This document shows, one piece after another, positions 38,301 through 49,258 of a stretch of 64,000 nucleotides of DNA (the first letter of the stretch is position 1; every line of letters begins with the position of its first letter). Source of the DNA: Colius striatus (lineage: Eukaryota; Chordata; Aves; Coliiformes; Coliidae); contig NC_084769.1 of assembly GCF_028858725.1 (NCBI RefSeq), forward strand, positions 2,659,001 to 2,723,000, in the 5' to 3' direction. Position numbers and translations under genes: made by a program. Under the pieces are notes generated by a model that was given only the letters and a program-made list of their open reading frames with translations, ran no database searches and was not told where the DNA came from.

Positions 38301-41300
38301 CAAGCAGTTTTATTCTCCCAGCTACTTCTTGTCCCTGACAAATCCCACCACCATTACACCAGATGGAAGTGACCCATGATCAGGAGCAGGTATTGCAGTG
38401 ATTTCTCCAATCTCTTCCAAAATCAGGACCCACATTCTCCATAAAAGCCACCAAACCCCCCATCCCCAAACCAAATCCTCACCACCCACATTCTGTTCTG
38501 ACCCAAGAACAAAGAGAAAACATTGATTCCAGGAATTGCTTCTCACTGACAACTTTCATGGGCTGCTTTCCAGACTAGAGGAACGATTCCTAGTTTGGGG
38601 GGTTCTGCAGGGACAATTCATTAACATAATATCCTCCATGAGTCATTTCTGAAAGATGTGCCTTGCTGCCACTCTGAGCTGACTGACTATGCATGGCAAC
38701 TGCCCTCTCAAACTCAGTGAAAGTATTTGCACTCAGCACAGCTCCTCATCAATTACAGTAATGAATGTTCTGCTTTCAAGCATTCAAGACTGAACTCTAG
38801 TACTGCTGAGTGGGGAACACCTTCCCAGGTTCTGCAAAAGGCACATTTCCTCATTGCTGTAAGCTTCCTGGCATTCAGGAAAGAAAACAAGATGCACAGT
38901 TGCAGGAATACTGCCACATTACCTACATTGCTGAGTTTAGCAAAGCAAAATCTCATTATGGATACGGTCTCTCTTCATCAGAAGATAAAACAGGCAAAGC
39001 AAGTGGACAGGCCTTCTTCCAGGGGGTTTCTTTCAGTGCTGAAGAGGTGAAACACAAAGTGGATGTAGGAATGGAAGAAATGCATCAGATATTTAATATT
39101 GGTGGCAAGCACTTTTAAAGTATTCTCCCTTTACAGAGGAAATAGCAGTACCATTTTCATCTCTAGAGATTAAACATCTGCATATCCTTGGGCTTCAGTC
39201 ACCTCAGCATTTGATAGGCACCCCAGAACCTTCCAATGAAAATCCAGTTTGTGCAATTTAAGTGGTGAAGAAGTTTGAAAACAATAAAATTCCTTTGTGA
39301 GGCCACAGATCCAGAGTGAGAACTGTGAGTCTGGAAGGCACAAGCAGCCCCATGATGGGCTGCACCATTCATAAGGTGCTTATTTGCAGACAATAAAAGG
39401 CAAGAAGAGAGAGTTGCTGGATCCTCCTGATCATCATCATCTCTATAAAAGTATTCTCATGCCTTAGAAGAACAAAAAGAGTACTTGTAAGAAATGCAGC
39501 AGTGGAGAATGTTTTCATCACAGAATAACTGGGAATCATTTCCAGGGAGGCTGCAAACTTGCTTAGCCAGGAGTTCAGCATTAGTCATTGCTGATGGAGA
39601 TCAGGTAGGGACACATGGCATTATTCCTGTACCTAGCAAAAGGACTGCAGTAAACAAGATTACCACGAGATTATTTGGGCAGAGCTGCTGTGCTTTAGCC
39701 TGACAGCCTACCTATATCAGCATTAATTTTCATATGCAGATGAGTCCTGATAAAAAGCATGCTGGGAGTGATGAGTACACGGGACTGGTTTGTGTCACTC
39801 AAGTCTAACAGAACGCAGGACACGCTGCATGTTCTCTGGTAAAACACCTCTGGCCTCATTTAGTTAAGAGATGACATACACAGGGGTGGTTTCAAATTCC
39901 AGGCCAGTTTGTATCAGGAAGCAACAACAAACAACACCCCCAACCATCAGCATTTTTAATTCCTCTTCATTTGGATACTTCACTTTCTCTGTATGACTTT
40001 TACTCTCCATCTCAACACTCACTATTGTCTTCAAAAGAGGACTGAGCTTATTCAGTCTTTCCACTCCTTAACTCATCAGATCATCAGTTTCTAATAAATA
40101 AATGTACCCAGCCCATGTTGTAACCTCAGCTGCTCTGTGTGACGACCCCCAGCTGCAGATCAAACCCTCACAAAAGCATCTGCAGTGCCCAATAGTCTCT
40201 TCCCTTCAACAGAGACTTTGTCCTTTGCACATCTTTCAACTGCCAGGCTGTTTACATTTTGCTATTCTGTCTCCTTGAAATGGCTTAGGCAGGCTGAGGC
40301 ACCCACTGCTTCTCACAGCTGCTCTTACCATAAATAAAGTCCAAAATCAACCAAACAACAGTAACAACAAAAACCAATCCACCCCAATCACTGGGTTTTT
40401 ATGTTTTCCTCTGTGCTGACTGCTCTGGAAGGAAAAGGACAGCAGGGAGTGCTTTGCACAGCATATAAATGACATCCCAAGAGGACAGTGGGGAAGGCTG
40501 ACACGCCTGGGAAATGGGAGAGCTGAAAGATGCACATCCCCACATGCTCCACAGGAATTCAAACACTCATTAAACTGAAAGCTGCTCTTCCTAAAGGATC
40601 CCAGAACACACCTGGAGAACACACTTTGGGGAAAGACCTCTGTGGTGTCATAACTCACAGGTCAACCTTCAAACAAGTCTTTTCAGCTGCACGAAGCAAT
40701 GAAATGAACACGTGTATCAGCTGTGGCCACTCTTATTTGAAGTCCTTGGGTCTTTTTAAAGTCCTCCCTAATGAGCACATAATCATGGCTAGGCTCCAGC
40801 ACAAATTACCCCAGGCCAATAAATGTATTTCTCTTGTGGAATCAAAGCAATAATGTAAGTTACCCCCCTGCACAGCAACACCTCTGTGTACTCAATGACT
40901 CTGCATACACGGGTAACAGTCTCAACCCTACCATGGTAAAATCCCCACCAACTTCAATGGAACAAAGACCTTCCCAGGTCAGGAAAAACAAGGCTTTTCC
41001 AAGCATAGCTCATGAAATCATTGATGGATCGTGGCTCTTTGGCAGCATTTTCTTTTTCCACAGCTAAACACAGCAGAAGGAGCTGCATATTGAGCTAGAA
41101 ATACCAGCCCATCAAATAACAAAGCAAAGCCAAAAATGTGTGTTATGACCAGTTTCCCAGTGATCTGTAGCACATCTGCATTCAGCAAAGGAAACCCAAG
41201 AGCTTTAAAGAGTCACTATCTATGCTGCCCCTTAAGGAAATGTAGTGTGTGATAACCATGTGGATGTGCACAAATGACCTCACGTGCATCCATGTTAACC

Positions 41301-41714
41301 AGGCATGAAAAAGAGCCAAGTGCCTGCAAAATAGCAGAAGGATAACTGACAACTGCATCACATACTGCAAATAAGTAGGATAGGCTGCTCCTTAGGAGTC
41401 TGGTTACAGCTCAGGGGACACATTATCATTTCTAATATATACCTTCAGAATCAGAGACAGGACAAAAATCAGCCACAAAACTCTCTGAGTCAGTCAATTT
41501 AGTTGACTCATTTCACCTCAAAGTGCCTTTAGCTAATATGAATCTTGAGCAAATCCTTGTCTGAATCCCTCATTCTAATATAAAGAGGTAAAATTCAGTA
41601 GAAGTACCCTGAGGACCCCTCTGTGCTGAATCCTACGTTAATGCACACTTGAATGCTCACTAAATAGAGGGACAGAAGGAGAAAGCAAATGTACTGCAGT
41701 TCCTGCTAAAACCT
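35379..41714. other. intergenic stretch, no recognised gene
   Basis: AT-rich unique sequence with one possible CR1 scrap at 37.08 kb. A 143-codon plus ORF at 37234-37665 shows no domain and has a low-complexity polar composition. I call nothing here. Confidence 0.45.
37082..37140 (-). mobile_element. possible CR1 3' remnant
   Basis: Contains GGTTGGAAGGGACCTCCAGA followed by CAGCCC, which fits an inverted CR1 3' end. It is short and decays quickly. Confidence 0.5.
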
Positions 41715-41950
41715 CAGAATCACACAAAGAAATAAAGAGGGAACCTCTGAAGGTCTCTGGCTCAACCCTTCTGCTGTAACTCAGAAGCTACATTAGGTTG
41801 CCTAGGATCTATATCCCATTTGGTTGTGAACAATCTTTCTGGCCTCATGTTCCAGGGCTGAATCGCTCTCCCTGGGAAAAGGTTTATTCCTCACGTCTCC
41901 TCATAGTTGCTGGCATCCAGTCACTTCCACTCTGAAAAACTCTTTTCTTC
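41715..41950 (-). mobile_element. old, diverged CR1 remnant
   Basis: Weak similarity to inverted CR1: GAACCTCTGAAGGTCTCTGG, AGGTTGCCTAGGATCT, GGTTGTGAACAATC and ACTCTGAAAAACTCTTTTCT. Much more diverged than the other CR1 pieces, so older or a chance resemblance. Confidence 0.4.
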
Positions 41951-41981
41951 CTGCAGTTGACAACCCCAAACACAAGTGGCA

Positions 41982-42209
41982 ATGGCCAATCCTGATCATC
42001 CTGACAAAAATCAACCAGCAGATAAAACTAAAGAATGCAATCAGTTTGAGACACCAGAACGTACTCTGCTAAACAAGACTGTATTTAAACCTAGTGTGGT
42101 ACAGCCAGCTGATAACCAAGATCAAACTGGAAAAGACTACTTAGGTGTGGCCACAGCTTGGAGTTACTGCTTATTCCTCCTTCTGTTAATGACACTGCTC
42201 ATTGATTAG
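41982..42209 (+). CDS. candidate 75-residue tail-anchored microprotein
   Basis: ORF from an ATG in good context (GGCAATGG: G at -3 and G at +4) to TAG. Residues 1-53 are polar and charged (MANPDHPDKNQPADKTKE at the start). Residues 54-75 form one hydrophobic stretch (GVATAWSYCLFLLLLMTLL) followed by ID and the stop, as in tail-anchored proteins. A good acceptor (TTTTCTTCCTGCAG) ends at 41956, 25 nt before the ATG, and an AATAAA lies about 500 bp downstream. I do not recognise the protein. The ORF is short enough to be chance and no upstream exon was found. Confidence 0.3.
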   Translation: MANPDHPDKNQPADKTKECNQFETPERTLLNKTVFKPSVVQPADNQDQTGKDYLGVATAWSYCLFLLLLMTLLID

Positions 42210-45200
42210 CCACCAACTGAAACCCAACAGTGTGGGATCAACTGTTTTCATCCTTCGTTTAGCGTGGGGATGCTGTTCTTTGAATCCTAGGCAAAAATGG
42301 CCATGGGAACACCTAAGATCCGTAAGGAAGTGTAATTTGGGATGAATCTGTGCAATGTAGCCATGTGCAAGAGAGTCTTTTTATCTTGTTCAGAGTAGGG
42401 GGAATACACAATGGAATCAGAGAAACCAAAACCACGAGGAAACACTGTGACAATCTCTAAGACCTTGAACCTCAGGCACCTTCTTCAAAGGACATGAGAT
42501 ATATTTTGTACCATTTCTCTGAATATACCTGCAAATGAACTTGTAACTCACTTATTTTTCACCTTCTGTTTATCCCACCTCCGCTCACACACGTATTTTC
42601 TACTTAATACAGTCCATTTTGCCCCTGCTTTCCCATTCCAGAGCAGCACCATATCACCTTGGTTACAGCAGCAGAGATCAAAGGGCAGAGATGAAAAAAA
42701 CCCCAACAATAAATGCTAAGGCTGAGACAAATTAACACAAATCATCTGTGCAACCTGACCTCTAAACCTCTATTTAACAATGTTACTTTTCTTCTCAGGT
42801 ACATCTATGCAAACACCAAACACCAGCAGTTTTCCCTCCTTTAACAGTAGCTTCTTAATACAGTACTGGCAATGTTAAAAATGGGTTCATGAAATCACCA
42901 GGAAATGTTAGCAATCTAAAATAATGGACTTATGAACACTAAACATATTCATTCCTCTGTGTTCCCCAACCCTCTGCCCCAAACTCACAGCTGCTTTTCT
43001 GCATCTCCTTGATGTCTGGAGGAAAACATCAGAGCAGATGATATTAAAACTTCACAGAAACACCAGACAGGTACTTTCTGCAGAGAGATGATACACACTA
43101 ATTAGTTACTTGGTGCCTGCCTTACTCCTAGAGGAGGCTAATTTGCCCTGACCTTTCCATCAGCTTTTAGTCAGGCTGGTTTTTGCCCCAGCTGAGAATC
43201 AATGTCATTTTCTCCATCCAGGTCGCACTGATCTGTATCTCTGCTAACCTCCAACCCACAGCAAACAATAACACCCTACCTTGTGCTCTCTGCTCCACAG
43301 CTGAGAAGTTTCTTCCTTGGCTGAAAACCAAATGAAGTCCAGAAAGATCCTCAAACACTCAATAAACTGCTCCTGCTTCAGATTATCCTGCCCAAGAGCT
43401 AGAACCTAGGAGCAGTAAGTGGGGTGAAGGAAATATGCTCCTTCTGCTCCTTTTAAGAGGTCTGCTGGCTTTGTTTTCTTAATTTGGAATACCTGCAAAT
43501 ACCAAGCACGATAATCACGCACATCTTACAGGGCTTCTAGAGTCCAGAGCTGTTAAACAAGTATTCACTACAGAAATGGCTTTAAAGTGCTCTGAAATAG
43601 CTGGTGTGTTGAGTTTTTTTAAATCTTAACATCCTTTTGATGTTATTTGTTACCAAAAGGTGAAACTGACATTTTGTCCTGTTCAAACTGAGTTCTGTGT
43701 GCTGCTCATTTCCTCAGTTGGGAATTTTAACCTGGGCTTCAATAGTTCTCCTAAGTTAAGAGACCAATAGAGAAGCACACGTCTCGCTTGGGTGGATTTT
43801 TGATTAAATGTAATAGCAAAAGTGTATTTAAAATGACTTTAGTAATGATCACAGCAATCTCATTGTCAGGAATGCAGCTGAAATGCAGCTTTCTTTGTGC
43901 TTTTTTAAACATCTCTGGGCACAACATGTCTCCATCAGGATAAACTGCCCTTCAAGAAGGGAGGATTGGCATTGGTAAAGATTCCTGAAGCCACTGCTGC
44001 TCAAAGTCAAAAGCAAGTGAAATTATAAACCATACTGAAGCTGTGACAGAAGTTCACTTAAATGAAGATTTTGGCAGTGTTTCCTTAGCTGTAGCAAGAA
44101 TTTAACAAGCAGTCTCCCCAGGATACATACACAGATAGATTATCCATAACAGTACCTGTGATCTTCTCTTCAGTCCAGCCACACATGCAACGTGAAGTTA
44201 CATCTACATTGCTGCACCTTGCAATGTAAAGCCAGGAGAGAAGGGTGAGTCTCACCTAGAAACTGGAATTCAATCCACCACTGCTTCTCTGCAGCACATC
44301 TGTTCAGTCCAGCATCACCATGGGAAACTCACAGGCAGGTGCATCCCTCTCAGCTGCCTCAAGTCCAAACAAACAGCTTCTCACCATGTCCATCCTCTGA
44401 AGCACAAAGCTTTTTCACATCATTAAAAGGGTCCTCACTTCTGCCGCCTGGGGAAAATGGAGTCTCCACCCCTTGAAAGATGTGTCCCTGAAAACAATCT
44501 GTTCCTCACTGCCTGCCCCAGGGCTCAAGTGCTCTCCTGTCAAGGCTTGCTGACCTCCTGAGTCTTTGGTTAGCTGCACATCCCTCCCACCTTGCTGTAC
44601 TGGGGACATCTCCTTGCCTGCCTCTCAGTGCATTTCCAGCATTTATCAGGAGAGCCCTCGGTGCAATTTCAGCTCAACAAGTTCCTCAGTGCCAACAATC
44701 AGTCTCCTTGTCTTTAAGCAGCAAAAGCATTTTTATCTTTCTCACCACAAGTGTTTTCCACCAGCAAGTATCTGAATATTTTTAATTTAAAGTGCCATTT
44801 CTGGAGGAGATTTAAAACAGTAACACAGCAGCAAAAAGCATCATACAAACCAACAATGAATGGTGAAGAACTTCTTCTGTATTTAAGCTTTTAAAAATAA
44901 ACCTTCAGTAGACTGTTCAGTGCAATGTAAAAATAACCCAACATCATTACACATACACATCATAAAACAGCACTTCTCCTTCCTCAACCACACAGACTGA
45001 TTTACTTGCCATCACTCATGAGTTCCTCCAAGAGCAACACAAAGGGACCATTTTGCCCACAGATGCACACGAGTTCAGCACCCACTGATTGTACCCAGTG
45101 CCTGCTGCCTGTGGAGATGAACACCTACCCCAGTCCTGAGGGAGAAAAGGGGATTTAACACAATGTATTTGGAAGCTGGGTGCACACAGAAGTACTAGCA

Positions 45201-48200
45201 ACCACATTTTTGCTTCTGAAGTTATGGATGTGCATTTACAGAAACATCATTTCCAAGCTGTGTGGCAAATTTAGGCATTAACAAGCCACTTGCATTTCAG
45301 TTACAACATCTGTGAACCAAAATTGAGATGCACAAAATATACACATGATGGAGAGCCTGAGGAGCATCTTACTCACATCAAACAATACCCAGTCTGAAGT
45401 TCCTCATGAGTATTTCAGACAAAAGTACTTCTCCAGGCTGAAGAGAAGCTGATACTTGAATCTATTTAAGAGAACACAAACATTCTACCATAAATTAAGG
45501 TTGCCTAGGCAGTCAATCATTAGTCATGGCAAAAATATGCAGCCTGGTGACTTCTAGCACTGCTTTCTCTAATGATCAGAACAGAATGCTTGTCCTACAA
45601 AGTCAGCATTTCACATGAAATAAAATGGAAGCAGAAGCATACAGATTTTTTCCACACACAACAAGCAGCAAGAGGTAAAACTGATATTTACTCTTAAATT
45701 CTACATGTCTTCAACCAAGTGCCTATTTGTGCAGCACTGACAGTGCATTAACAGCTTTTGAATATTCACCTGTCCAGAAACGAGCCCTCAACTTTGCCAT
45801 GACAAAGATACTGATGTATGAAGATGACTACAACTCATCCTTAACATCCTCCACTGTGGAAATTCCATTCCTCTCGACAGAAACAAACCTTTGGCAACAC
45901 CAAATCCTTTCAAATACCCAGCCTGCTGTCTTTATTGTTCAATTCCAGAAGATTACAATGAAAATCGAGCATGTTACTGTCACACTTCAGTGGAATTCTT
46001 CAGCTTCCTTTTTTCTTTTCCAATTCCAAGCAATTCTTTACCAATTGCTTTAAGTACTTACATTTTGAACAAATTATCTTAACTTTCCAGTATGGCAAAC
46101 AGACCCACCCATCAATTCATTGAAGAAAACCACACACACACACAGACCTCCCTTCCTAAAAGGTCTTTCAGCAGCTGCAGAGAACCTGCAGCCCATTTTC
46201 CCTGCCACTCAGCCTTCCCTCTGGGCAGGTCTCCAGGGTCTCCCTGGCACACCCAAACACTCTGGAATGGCATTTGCAGTGTAAACAAATGTCAGCACTT
46301 AGATTATTGTACATTATTTACAGTCATCTCATCTGAGCCTATGGGGCACTTTAAGGCCTTGTTAAAATTGGAATCATTATTCCCAGAAACTGAATTACAG
46401 GAGTATGTGGTAGTGTTTAGAGGCAAAGCCAGGAAATAGATATCATGACCTAAAACATGGAAGACAACTTGTTTTCTCTTTACTGTGGAACTTCCCATCA
46501 AGCACAGAGCAAATCTGGAATGATTTTCCCACAAAAAGAAAGTTCAAGTACCTTGTAGACCAGGTAGCAAGAAGATGGTGTTTAGTGATGAAAACCACTG
46601 ACTGTGCTTGTTACACGTTCTGTTACCTTGGGATGATGACTGAACAAATTAAAACATGGCCTCAAAACACCCTCAGCATCTCAGCCTGTTGGATGGCACA
46701 CCAATAGTGATCAGAAACCAGAGCTTGGAAAAGCCCAGGCAGCAAGAGCTGTTTCGCATCAGCAAGGAAAAAGCGTTTCCATCTCATTTTTGTGAGCACT
46801 CAGTTGCCTGTCAACTTATCACAGATGGACTTTGAGCCGTATTTCTATAGTCTAAAAATCTTGTGTAGGCAATTGTAGAATGTAAGCAAAATGAAAAACA
46901 TTTCCAAACCTGTTTTGCAACTGCCACTCTAAATATCTTCCGTGATGCAAAGCAGCAAGTAATTAAGCCAACCTTTACATTAAATAAAACCCCAATTTAT
47001 AGTCACCTTCATTTTTCAGAGAACACTTCTGAATCTTTTTATGAACAACTTTAATGATCCACCTCCCACCCAACAATAGTCCAGCAGTTCATCATAACTT
47101 TAACCCTCGAAGATGATGAAAAGCCACGGGAAAAAGATGAGGATAATCTCTCTTATTTGTAATCGTATCAGTACACTCATAAATGAACACAACAGCTTAG
47201 AAAAAGACTGAAATGGAGCTTTTTCAGCCTTGCTCAGTGAAATCCTTCTTTGTGCTGCTATATCTTAGGCTGTCAGAGGAAGTTTCTGAGGGTGGGTGGG
47301 GGAGATGGAAGGAACACGATTGGAGCTGATGAAATTTGTTAGCATTTCATCCCAACACCCTGAGGAATCATGTAACATCAGTCCCTGCTGCTCTCTGCCA
47401 CCAGGGTGTTTGCAGTGCAAAGAACATAGGTATTAAGGAAGTAACCAGTGCAGCTACTGTAAGTCTTACCTATTAAAGACTGTATTTAGGCCAGTCTTTA
47501 ATAAGAAGACAGATAAATCTCTCAGAGCCCTGGGGAGCACTGCTCTGCCTTAGAAGGTTCACACAGAAGTACACACAAGCAGCTTATTTATGCTGGTCTG
47601 CATGATGAGGTTTACAAAGGAAAAAAATGGGTTTACTACACCTAATTGTAATCTAAACTCTTATTTGTCAAACTTGCCTCTGTGCATCTAATTGATGAAC
47701 AGTCATCTCAATGTTATGGAGTCAAATAGCCAAGCTATGCAAAGAAACCACATGAAAACCCCCAGTATTGTAATGAAAAACAGAGTCTTGGTCCAAACTT
47801 TTGAAATGGGGGTGGAAAAGCTACATAACAATGATGTCCAGAGGTCTGGGATATCTAACAGTGCTCACTGTTAGAAGGATGATAATACACATCCACGAAG
47901 GATGATAACATTTCTGGGAGAAACTCCTGCCAGTGATGAGAGAACATGGCAGATTTTTTGTCTCCTTGTATACACCAAGTGCCCACTTAAAATTGTTATG
48001 ATAATGTAGCTGCTTGACCATAGCTGCAATTTCAAAGTCATGGTATTACCACCACTTTCAACAATATCACAGAGATCCAGCTGAGGTGAGACTCTGTTGC
48101 AAGAACATAATCCCTTTGAAGGAAGGGGAAAGGGAATTTTGATTTAGGTGCTCCAACTGTCCACCATTTTACATAGAAATTCCACGTATTTTCACACTGG

Positions 48201-48370
48201 TTTAAAATCTGAGAGCTAGATAACATTTCACAGAAAAGACAGAAGGTAATTCCTTTGCATTATTTCCAGTACAAATGATAGCTCTGATCAAAACAGACAA
48301 AAAATCTCTCACATGTTCTCTGTGGAAAGCATACATGTTCTCTATGAAAACAAGAACAAAAGATAAGCTT
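42210..48370. other. intergenic stretch left of LYPD6B, no recognised gene
   Basis: AT-rich unique sequence with a CA tract at 46.13 kb. It may include distal LYPD6B 3' UTR. ORFs are short and without motifs. Confidence 0.45.
46131..46144. repeat. short (CA)n
   Basis: Seven CA units. Confidence 0.9.
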
Positions 48371-48600
48371 GAATCATAGAATCATGGAATGGTAGGGTTG
48401 GAAGGGACCTTCTTGTAGTCCAAACCCCTGCAGAAGCAGGTCTCACCTAGATCAGGTCACAAAGGAATGTGTCCAGGTGGGTTTTGAAGATCTCCCAAGA
48501 AGGAGCCTCCACAGTCTCCCTGGGCAGCACTCCCAGGTCTCTCTCTGCAGAGCTGCTCTCCAGGTCAATCCCCAGCCTGTACTGGTGCATGAGTACACCT
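48371..48600 (-). mobile_element. CR1 LINE 3' fragment
   Basis: Reverse-oriented CR1 3' end: ATCATAGAATCATGGAATGG, GGTTGGAAGGGACCTT, CAGAAGCAGGTCTCACCTAGATCAGG. An internal CR1-like stretch (CCCAGCCTGTACTGGTGCATG) follows. It lies some 500 bp downstream of the LYPD6B stop. The right boundary is approximate. Confidence 0.85.
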
Positions 48601-49093
48601 CTTGATCATGACAAAAAACCCTGTGCTGTTTATGCACCATGAAGAGCAGTTCAGAAACAGTTTCCATTGAGATACCTGGTATCACACTGTCCATCAGACA
48701 GTCCATTTTTATCTCACCTGTGATGGTCTACAGATAGTTTTCTCTGTTCCAAAACCATGCCAAGCAAACGTTCATTTTTATCACATGACAGTGAATGACA
48801 AGAACTTGAGTTCACCCTACTGCTAAGTCAACCAGTGGGAGGTTTTCTTAAATACTGCAGGCCTTTTGAAGAATCTTCACTAAAATAGCCACAGACTTTG
48901 TGATGGACACTTGGCTTTCCATTGTGATGGGCATTTGGCTTTCCAATGTGATGGACACTTGGCTTTCCATTGTCCCCTTAGCATTTTCTATAAGAAAGAA
49001 GTATCAGGGATTTCTGAAACAATCTTCTTGCACTTCCTCATGGCCCTGGGGCAGGTGGACCCACTCCCACAGCTGTAAAGGGAGGGTGCTGCA
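48601..49093 (-). other. LYPD6B: probable LYPD6B 3' untranslated region
   Basis: Sequence directly 3' of the LYPD6B stop on the minus strand. It contains the three-copy 24-bp repeat and no other ORF of note. I saw no canonical AATAAA on the minus strand in this interval, so the cleavage site is unknown and the UTR may extend to lower coordinates. Confidence 0.4.
48901..48972. repeat. three-copy 24-bp tandem repeat
   Basis: Three consecutive 24-bp units begin TGATGG and contain TTGGCTTTCCA. Units 1 and 3 are identical, and the middle one differs at three bases. The array lies about 120-190 bp beyond the LYPD6B stop codon, probably in its 3' UTR. Confidence 0.9.
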
Positions 49094-49258
49094 TCATGAC
49101 AGGGCGATGGTCATGAGTGACACAAGCACCGCGACGCTGACCGTCCTCCTGCTGCCGTCCGACGTCCTCCGGGCGTGCAACACAGCAAACACTGCGTTGG
49201 TGTCGTTGGTTGGGATCTCCACGTTGCAAATCATTCCTTCACAGCAAGAGATGCATTC
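49094..49258 (-). CDS. LYPD6B: LYPD6B terminal coding exon (CCEGMICN motif and C-terminal tail)
   Basis: This exon encodes residues 116-169 and the TGA stop. It starts after the acceptor CATCTCAACAG with ECISCCEGMICN, which closes the LU domain. Next come the NDT sequon, a basic/small linker (HARRTSDGSRRT) and the hydrophobic end SVAVLVSLMTIALS. The tail lacks trailing charged residues, as expected for a GPI-attachment signal. The segment between GTC and the stop is CpG-rich compared with the other exons. Confidence 0.92.
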   Translation of the reverse strand, partial: ECISCCEGMICNVEIPTNDTNAVFAVLHARRTSDGSRRTVSVAVLVSLMTIALS

